64,000 nucleotides of DNA from Nocardia mikamii NBRC 108933. Its GTDB lineage: Bacteria > Actinomycetota > Actinomycetes > Mycobacteriales > Mycobacteriaceae. Positions 59,198 through 64,000 of this stretch are shown piece after piece. The notes below the pieces were generated by a model. The model saw only the letters and a program-made list of their open reading frames with translations, was not told where the DNA came from and made no database searches. Each line of letters opens with the position of its first letter. Position 1 is the first letter of the stretch. Made by a program: the position numbers and the translations under genes. Location: contig NZ_BDCM01000022.1 in NCBI RefSeq assembly GCF_001613505.1, forward strand, positions 124,001-188,000. Reading direction: 5' to 3'.

Positions 59198-60520
59198 GTG
59201 GCATCGTCTCGGAGGTTCGACCGGCGCACACTCCTGCGCGGTGCCGCGGCGGCCGGAACGGCAGCGGCGACGTCCTCGATGATCGGCTGCGGTGACCACG
59301 ACGACGATGCGCTCACCTTCTTCTTCCAGGCCAAACCCGATGAGGCGAAGGTCCGGCTGACGATCATCGACGAGTTCCGCAAGCTGCATCCGGACATCAA
59401 GATCCGGACCCAGATGTCCGGTCCGGATCCGCAGACCCAGATCCTCACCTACTGCGCGGGCGGTAAGTGCCCGGACGTGCTGATGTCGTGGGACCTCTCC
59501 TATTCCTTCCTCGCCGAACGCGGCATCTTCGAAAACCTCGACACGATCCTCGACAAGGATCCGGCGTACGCGGCCGAGCTGAAGAACGACAGCTCATCGG
59601 CCCTGTACAACACATTCCGCTACAAGAACGCTCAGCACGCACTACCCGAGCAGTGGGCCGGAATCTTTCTGTACTACAACAAGAAACTGTTCGCCGACGC
59701 CAAGCTCCCACCGCCGCCCGCACGCTGGGAGGACGCCTGGAGTTTCGACGAATTCCTCGACGCCGCACAGGCGCTGACCAAACGCGACAGCTCCGGCGAC
59801 GTCACCCAATGGGGATTCGTGGATCCCTGGACCGTCTACTACTCCGCCAGTTGCTTCGGCATGAACAACGGCGTGGAGTGGTTCACTCCGTCCATCGACC
59901 CGACCCGCACCAATATCGACAACGACGCCTTCATCGAGGGCGTGCAGTTCTACACCGAGCTGTCGACCCGGCACGAGGTGATGCCGAAAATCGAATTCCA
60001 GCAATCGCTCTCGTCGTCGGATATGTTCGCCCAGGGCAAGGCCGCGATGGCATTGTCCGGGCACTGGATGTACAGCGCCTACACCGGTCAGCAAGACCTC
60101 GACTTCGACGTCACGGTGCTGCCGGTCGGCCCGCACGGTACCGCCGCGCGCTCCGATATCGGCACCACCGGCCTGTCCATCGCGGCCGACAGCCCGCGCA
60201 AGGAACAGGCCTGGGAATTCGTCAAATTCGCCACCGGTCCCGTCGGTCAGGCGGTCATCGCGAAGTCGGGGCTGTTCGTACCCGCACTGAAATCGGCGCT
60301 CACCTCCGACGGATTCGCGCAGGCTCATACGAGGGTGCACAACCTCGAGGTGTTCCACGGCGGCGAGCACGCCAACAACCTGCCGGTCACGCCCGCGTGG
60401 CCCCGCGTCGACGCGGTCATCGAACAGGGATACGACCACGTGTTCCGCGGCGCCGCCTCCGCGGAATGGTTCAAGCAGGGCCTCGCCGGGCAGATCAACG
60501 ATCTTTTGGAGGCACAGTGA
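59198..60520 (+). CDS. ABC transporter substrate-binding lipoprotein, sugar type
   Basis: 440 residues. A twin-arginine-like leader (FDRRTLLRGAAAAG) is followed by an SMIGC site, so it is likely exported by Tat and lipidated. The body is a family 1 solute-binding protein (PDVLMSWDLSYSFLAERGIF; WAGIFLYYNKKLFADAKLPP; NNLPVTPAWPRVDAV), the type that binds sugars or glycerol phosphates. GTG 59198 is used. The two permeases follow 43 bases downstream. Confidence 0.86.
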   Translation: MASSRRFDRRTLLRGAAAAGTAAATSSMIGCGDHDDDALTFFFQAKPDEAKVRLTIIDEFRKLHPDIKIRTQMSGPDPQTQILTYCAGGKCPDVLMSWDLSYSFLAERGIFENLDTILDKDPAYAAELKNDSSSALYNTFRYKNAQHALPEQWAGIFLYYNKKLFADAKLPPPPARWEDAWSFDEFLDAAQALTKRDSSGDVTQWGFVDPWTVYYSASCFGMNNGVEWFTPSIDPTRTNIDNDAFIEGVQFYTELSTRHEVMPKIEFQQSLSSSDMFAQGKAAMALSGHWMYSAYTGQQDLDFDVTVLPVGPHGTAARSDIGTTGLSIAADSPRKEQAWEFVKFATGPVGQAVIAKSGLFVPALKSALTSDGFAQAHTRVHNLEVFHGGEHANNLPVTPAWPRVDAVIEQGYDHVFRGAASAEWFKQGLAGQINDLLEAQ

Positions 60521-60563
60521 GCGACCATCGCGCAGCGGCTTACCGCGCCGACCGGGTGCTGCT

Positions 60564-61481
60564 ATGACGACACTCGGCAAACCACGGCGTTCCGCGCTGC
60601 GCCGGCACAGGGCTGCCGCCGGGCGAATGTTCATCGCGCCCAACCTCATCGCGGTGGCGGTGTTCATGGCATTCCCGTTGGTGTTCACGCTGTACCTGAG
60701 CCTGCACCGATGGGATCTGTTCAGTTCGCCGACATTCATCGGCTTCGGCAACTTCCGCCGGCTCTTCGCGCACGACCCGCTGTTCTGGGTGGCCCTGCGC
60801 AACACGGCGATCTTCACCGCCGGCACGCTGATTCCGACCATCGCCATCGGTCTCGTCGTCGCCGCGGCCCTCAATCGGAAACTCGCGGGCATCGGCATCT
60901 TCCGCAGCATCATGTTCATGCCGTTGGTCGCTTCCACGGTCGCGATGGCCGTGGTGTGGCGACTCACATTCAGCACCGACTACGGGGTGCTCAACACCGC
61001 CCTCGGCTGGATCGGCCTCGGTCCGGTCCCGTGGCTCACCGATCCCACGTGGTCGATGGTCTCGCTGTGCCTGGTCAGTGTGTGGAAGAGCGTGCCCTTC
61101 GCCACCATCGTCCTGCTCGCCGCCATGCAGGGCATACCGACCGACGTCTACGAGGCCGCCCGGATCGACGGTGCCGGAGCGGTGCGCCGGTTCCGCTCGA
61201 TCACCGTGCCGCTGATCCGGCCCGCGCTGGTGTTCTCCTTCGTCATCACGTTCATCAACTCGATCCAGGTGTTCGATCAGGCGTACGTCCTCACCGGCGG
61301 CAAGGGCGGTCCCGAAACCGGCACCTACGTGCTCGGAATCATGCTGTACCAGAACGCTTTCTCCTTCGACGACATCGGCTACGCCTGCGCACTCGCCTGG
61401 GTGATCTTCGCGATCCTGCTGGCTTTGACACTGCTCCAACTGCGACTCACCCGCGGCGGCGCCTACGAAAGCGAGTCCTAG
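60564..61481 (+). CDS. ABC transporter permease, MalF/UgpA type
   Basis: 305 residues with six membrane segments and the EAA loop (YEAARIDGAGAVRRFRSITV). The substrate is likely a sugar or polyol, judged by the family. Start ATG 60564. Its stop overlaps the GTG of the second permease (TAGTG), so they are coupled. Confidence 0.88.
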   Translation: MTTLGKPRRSALRRHRAAAGRMFIAPNLIAVAVFMAFPLVFTLYLSLHRWDLFSSPTFIGFGNFRRLFAHDPLFWVALRNTAIFTAGTLIPTIAIGLVVAAALNRKLAGIGIFRSIMFMPLVASTVAMAVVWRLTFSTDYGVLNTALGWIGLGPVPWLTDPTWSMVSLCLVSVWKSVPFATIVLLAAMQGIPTDVYEAARIDGAGAVRRFRSITVPLIRPALVFSFVITFINSIQVFDQAYVLTGGKGGPETGTYVLGIMLYQNAFSFDDIGYACALAWVIFAILLALTLLQLRLTRGGAYESES

Positions 61482-62332
61482 TGGCGACAGCGACCGCGAA
61501 TCGTGCCGTTCTACGCCGCACCGGGCGCGGAATGCTGCTGTACCTGGCGCTCGTCGTGATGGCTTGGTGCGCACTGTTTCCGCTGCTGTGGGCGCTGTCG
61601 AGTTCGCTGAAGAAGCAGGGCAACATTTCCGACACCAGCATCGTCCCGGCGCGCCTGGCCTGGTCGAACTACCGCGACATCTTCGACCTGATGCCGTTCG
61701 GGCGCATCTTCTTCAACACCGTCCTCTACGCCGGCTGCGTCACCGCGGGCCAGGTGTTCTTCTGCTCGCTGGCCGGCTATGCCTTCGCCCGCTTGCCGTT
61801 CAAGGGCCGCGACATCCTGTTCGTCGCCTACCTCGCGACCCTGATGGTGCCGACGACCGTCACGGTCATCCCCCAGTTCATCCTCATGCGCACCTTCGGA
61901 TGGGTGGACAGTCCCCTGGCCATGATCGTGCCGGGCTTGTTCGGCAGCGCGTTCGGCACCTATTTGATGCGCCAATTCTTCCTCACGCTGCCGGCCGAAT
62001 TGGAGGAGGCGGCCATCCTCGACGGCTGCTCGATCTGGCAGACGTACTGGCGCGTCCTTCTCCCCCACGCCCGCCCGGCGGTGATGGTGCTCGCGGTACT
62101 CACCTGGGTGACGGTATGGAACGACTTCCTGTGGCCGCTGGTGATGATCCAGCGAGACGAGATCTCCACGCTGACACTGGGTTTGGTACGCCTGCAGGGC
62201 CAGTACGAAACCAACTGGCCGATCCTGATGGCAACGTCCATCCTCATGGTCGCGCCGATGCTGCTGATCTACGCGTTCGCGCAGAAATCGTTCGTGCGGG
62301 GTATCGCGATGTCGGGTATGGGCGGTCGGTGA
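61481..62332 (+). CDS. ABC transporter permease, MalG/UgpE type
   Basis: 283 residues from GTG 61481. The EAA loop is LEEAAILDGCSIWQTYWRVL. It is the second half of a heteromeric importer. No ATP-binding gene follows; the next gene is a 59-residue protein, so the ATPase must be elsewhere (a shared MsiK/UgpC-type subunit is possible). Confidence 0.88.
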   Translation: MATATANRAVLRRTGRGMLLYLALVVMAWCALFPLLWALSSSLKKQGNISDTSIVPARLAWSNYRDIFDLMPFGRIFFNTVLYAGCVTAGQVFFCSLAGYAFARLPFKGRDILFVAYLATLMVPTTVTVIPQFILMRTFGWVDSPLAMIVPGLFGSAFGTYLMRQFFLTLPAELEEAAILDGCSIWQTYWRVLLPHARPAVMVLAVLTWVTVWNDFLWPLVMIQRDEISTLTLGLVRLQGQYETNWPILMATSILMVAPMLLIYAFAQKSFVRGIAMSGMGGR

Positions 62333-62403
62333 AAGCCCTGGTAACCGGGTGATCGCTGTTTTAGCCTGGACGTATCCATCCACCCGGATGCGAAGGACAC
62401 ATC

Positions 62404-62583
62404 ATGTTCACGAATATCATCGAGCCACTCCAGCAACTCGCGGAACAGAACCGCGACGTCATCGGATTTGTGGTCATCAATACGGGCAACGCGATACTCG
62501 GCGTCGTGCGGTGGGGGCTCGACGCCGCCACTCCGCTGCTACAGCAGTTCTTCTCCGAATACCCGCCCGGCGGAAACTACTGA
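62404..62583 (+). CDS. Small 59-residue protein
   Basis: The frame starts ATG 62404 after GAAGGACACATC, a good ribosome site, and ends TGA 62581-62583. It is MFTNIIEPLQQLAEQNRDV, then a hydrophobic stretch (IGFVVINTGNAILGVVRWGL) and PLLQQFFSEYPPGGNY. One amphipathic or membrane helix is likely. It lies 71 bases after the ABC permease. Confidence 0.6.
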   Translation: MFTNIIEPLQQLAEQNRDVIGFVVINTGNAILGVVRWGLDAATPLLQQFFSEYPPGGNY

Positions 62584-62652
62584 CGAACACAGAGATTCGG
62601 CTGTGCACCGACGGCGCCGAAGCTGTTGCGTGCAACCGCTTCACGTTGCGAG

Positions 62653-62826
62653 TCAGCGCTTGCCGTCGCCGAGGGACTCGGACTGCTCACCCAGGCGCGC
62701 ATGTAGCCGGTCGCGAACCTGATCCGGGGTGTAGGCGCGGCGTTTGCGCTCGGACCGCACGATGACCGCTCCGGTCGCCGCGACACCGGCGGCCCCTGCC
62801 AAGCCGAGTACTTTCCACCACCGCAT
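62653..62826 (-). CDS. Small membrane protein, 57 residues
   Basis: MRWWKVLGLAGAAGVAATGA, then VIVRSERKRRAYTPDQVRDR and a charged tail. One N-terminal membrane helix with a positive, cytosolic C-terminus. This layout recurs, in my memory, in actinobacterial small proteins beside the next gene, but I have no function. It is divergent from the gene at 62846, with 19 bases between them. Confidence 0.7.
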   Translation of the reverse strand: MRWWKVLGLAGAAGVAATGAVIVRSERKRRAYTPDQVRDRLHARLGEQSESLGDGKR

Positions 62827-62845
62827 ACGGCCTAGGCTAGTCGCT

Positions 62846-63499
62846 GTGCCACGCGAAGCGCCCTCGAGTATCGGTTTGGATGAAGCGGTGGAGCTCACGC
62901 GGACGGGCGATTTATGGCTGTTCCGTGGACATTCCGGCGCCGACCGCGCGATCCGGGGGCTGACCAACAGCCCGGTCAACCACGTCGGCATGGCGGTGGT
63001 CGTCGACGATCTACCGGCTCTGATCTGGCACGCCGAGCTCGGCCGGGCGCTACCGGATGTCTGGTCGGGCACCCACCATCGCGGCGCCCAGCTGCACGAC
63101 CTACAGGCCGCGGTCCTGCGCTGGACCAAGGATTACGGCCAGCAAGCGTGGCTGCGCCAGCTGGATCGCCCCGTGACACACGAGATGGAGGACGCGGCGC
63201 TGCGGACGGTCGCACGGCTGGACGGCATGCCCTTCCCCTCGACGAGCGCTCTGGCGGGCCGATGGTTCCGGGGCCGTATCCCGCTGCCGAAGCGTTCGAA
63301 AACCCGTGAGGCCGAAGCAGGTCTGGAGAACGCGTATTGCGCGGAAATCGTTGCCATGACCTATCAGGCGATGGGTTTGCTGCCGGAGAAGCGCCCGAAT
63401 TGGTATGACCCGGGCCGATTTTGGAGTGGCGACAACCTGCACCTGTCCGCCGGCTATCACCTCGGCGGGGAAATCGCGGTGAACGTTTTCGGGCGTTGA
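62846..63499 (+). CDS. Permuted papain-like amidase/peptidase (YiiX/NlpC-P60 superfamily)
   Basis: 217 residues. In the permuted fold the His comes first (SPVNHVGMAVV, about residue 51) and the Cys later (NAYCAEIVAMTYQAMGLL), as in YiiX-type proteins. It may act on lipids or peptidoglycan-like amides. GTG 62846 is chosen; TAGGCT at 62833-62838 could be a -10 of a leaderless transcript. No signal peptide is evident, so it may be cytosolic. Confidence 0.75.
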   Translation: MPREAPSSIGLDEAVELTRTGDLWLFRGHSGADRAIRGLTNSPVNHVGMAVVVDDLPALIWHAELGRALPDVWSGTHHRGAQLHDLQAAVLRWTKDYGQQAWLRQLDRPVTHEMEDAALRTVARLDGMPFPSTSALAGRWFRGRIPLPKRSKTREAEAGLENAYCAEIVAMTYQAMGLLPEKRPNWYDPGRFWSGDNLHLSAGYHLGGEIAVNVFGR

Positions 63500-63515
63500 C
63501 GCCCGGAAATGCGGA

Positions 63516-63770
63516 TCAGGAGCCCTCGACCACCGGATAGATCCGGTCGGGGACGAGGCCGTGCGCCTCGCGGTGCACGGTGATGGCCGTGTCCGCGTCC
63601 GGCGCATCGACCAGGCAGAACGCGGTATGACTCGCTTCGTCGACCCAGTAGCGCTGATACGTCACGCCGTAATCTCCCTGGATCGTCAGGTCGGCGGCGT
63701 GGGCGGCGGCCACGTCCTGCACCGTCGTACCTTCGGGCAGATGTTCGTGCACGTCGATGAAAAGGGCCAT
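63516..63770 (-). CDS. DUF4242 (SCO4226-like nickel-binding) protein
   Basis: 84 residues from ATG 63770, with AGGAG before it. The sequences LFIDVHEHLPEGTTVQDVAA, TYQRYWVDEASHTAFCLVDA and REAHGLVPDRIYPVVEG are typical of the DUF4242 ferredoxin-like fold. SCO4226 of Streptomyces, of the same family, binds nickel; a role here is not known. Confidence 0.82.
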   Translation of the reverse strand: MALFIDVHEHLPEGTTVQDVAAAHAADLTIQGDYGVTYQRYWVDEASHTAFCLVDAPDADTAITVHREAHGLVPDRIYPVVEGS

Positions 63771-64000
63771 CATGACTCCTTGTTCGAGTAGGCGACGTTC
63801 GAGTGGGCGATGTGAGCTGCGGCCGGTACCGCGAACACCTCTGCGCGATACCACGGCCGCCACGGGCATCTATCGCCGCACCTATGCGTAGATTACGCCG
63901 CACCAGACTCTCCCGCCCCACAATTCGCGCCGACGGCGAAAGTTCTGGACATTTGATCACTTCATCATTCGGGAGAATTGCAAGATCAAATTGTGCTACC
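63771..64000. other. Right-edge stretch, nothing supported
   Basis: About 230 bases upstream of the DUF4242 gene. Frames seen here are Arg-rich and not homologous to anything I know. The last ~50 bases are AT-richer and may be a promoter of a gene beyond the edge. Confidence 0.35.

Noticed and set aside
1..64000. CRISPR arrays, tRNA, rRNA, insertion sequences, phage genes
   Set aside because: I looked for regular spaced repeats, cloverleaf patterns, transposase or integrase motifs and found none; short or diverged examples could be missed by eye.

Overview
The window looks like chromosome from a mycolic-acid actinobacterium, most likely Nocardia or a close relative. The GC content is high throughout. 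There is a large Emb-type arabinosyltransferase (cell-wall arabinan), an IdeR-type iron box before bfd-bfr, an MTB12-like lipoprotein, F420-type luciferase-like oxidoreductases and a deazaflavin-type nitroreductase. I see no rRNA, tRNA, CRISPR array, insertion sequence or prophage.

Layout. 1-7.6 kb is a stress and carbohydrate block: the N-terminal part of a HAD / trehalose-phosphatase / GH65-like fusion cut by the left edge, a tandem universal stress protein, a GyrI-like/DUF302 protein, an alpha/beta hydrolase, a baeRF-type release-factor-like protein and a beta-lactamase-fold lipoprotein. 7.6-10.0 kb holds a frameshifted MFS transporter divergent from a GlxA-type AraC regulator. 10.1-10.9 kb is an iron-storage pair (bfd, bfr) behind two abutting IdeR-like boxes.

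11-50 kb is dominated by acyl-CoA catabolism: eight acyl-CoA dehydrogenase subunits (three adjacent large/small pairs), two thiolases, three crotonase-fold proteins, three SDRs, two class III CoA-transferases, two acid-CoA ligases, TesB, a MeaB GTPase, a Rieske oxygenase with an unusual bridging Glu, a KshB-like reductase, an amidohydrolase lacking its HxH motif, SnoaL-like and AhpD-like proteins, and two LLM oxidoreductases. Five intergenic regions carry near-identical palindromes GAGAAT-N3-ATTCTC, one of them in front of a tetR gene (30372), which suggests one regulon. The gene mix resembles steroid or polycyclic isoprenoid degradation, but the substrate is unknown; this is the best candidate for an undescribed system. 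Unrelated genes are interspersed: a degenerate HisN paralogue, CysQ, a SARP-type regulator with a 19-bp tandem duplication at its start, a hemerythrin protein, and a deletion scar joining a response regulator to a DUF4153 membrane protein.

50-64 kb: arabinosyltransferase, a Mut7-C RNase-like protein, several small membrane or secreted proteins, a GNAT protein, an ArsR-SRPBCC module with two matching operators, an ABC sugar-type importer without its own ATPase, a permuted papain-like (YiiX type) protein and a DUF4242 protein.
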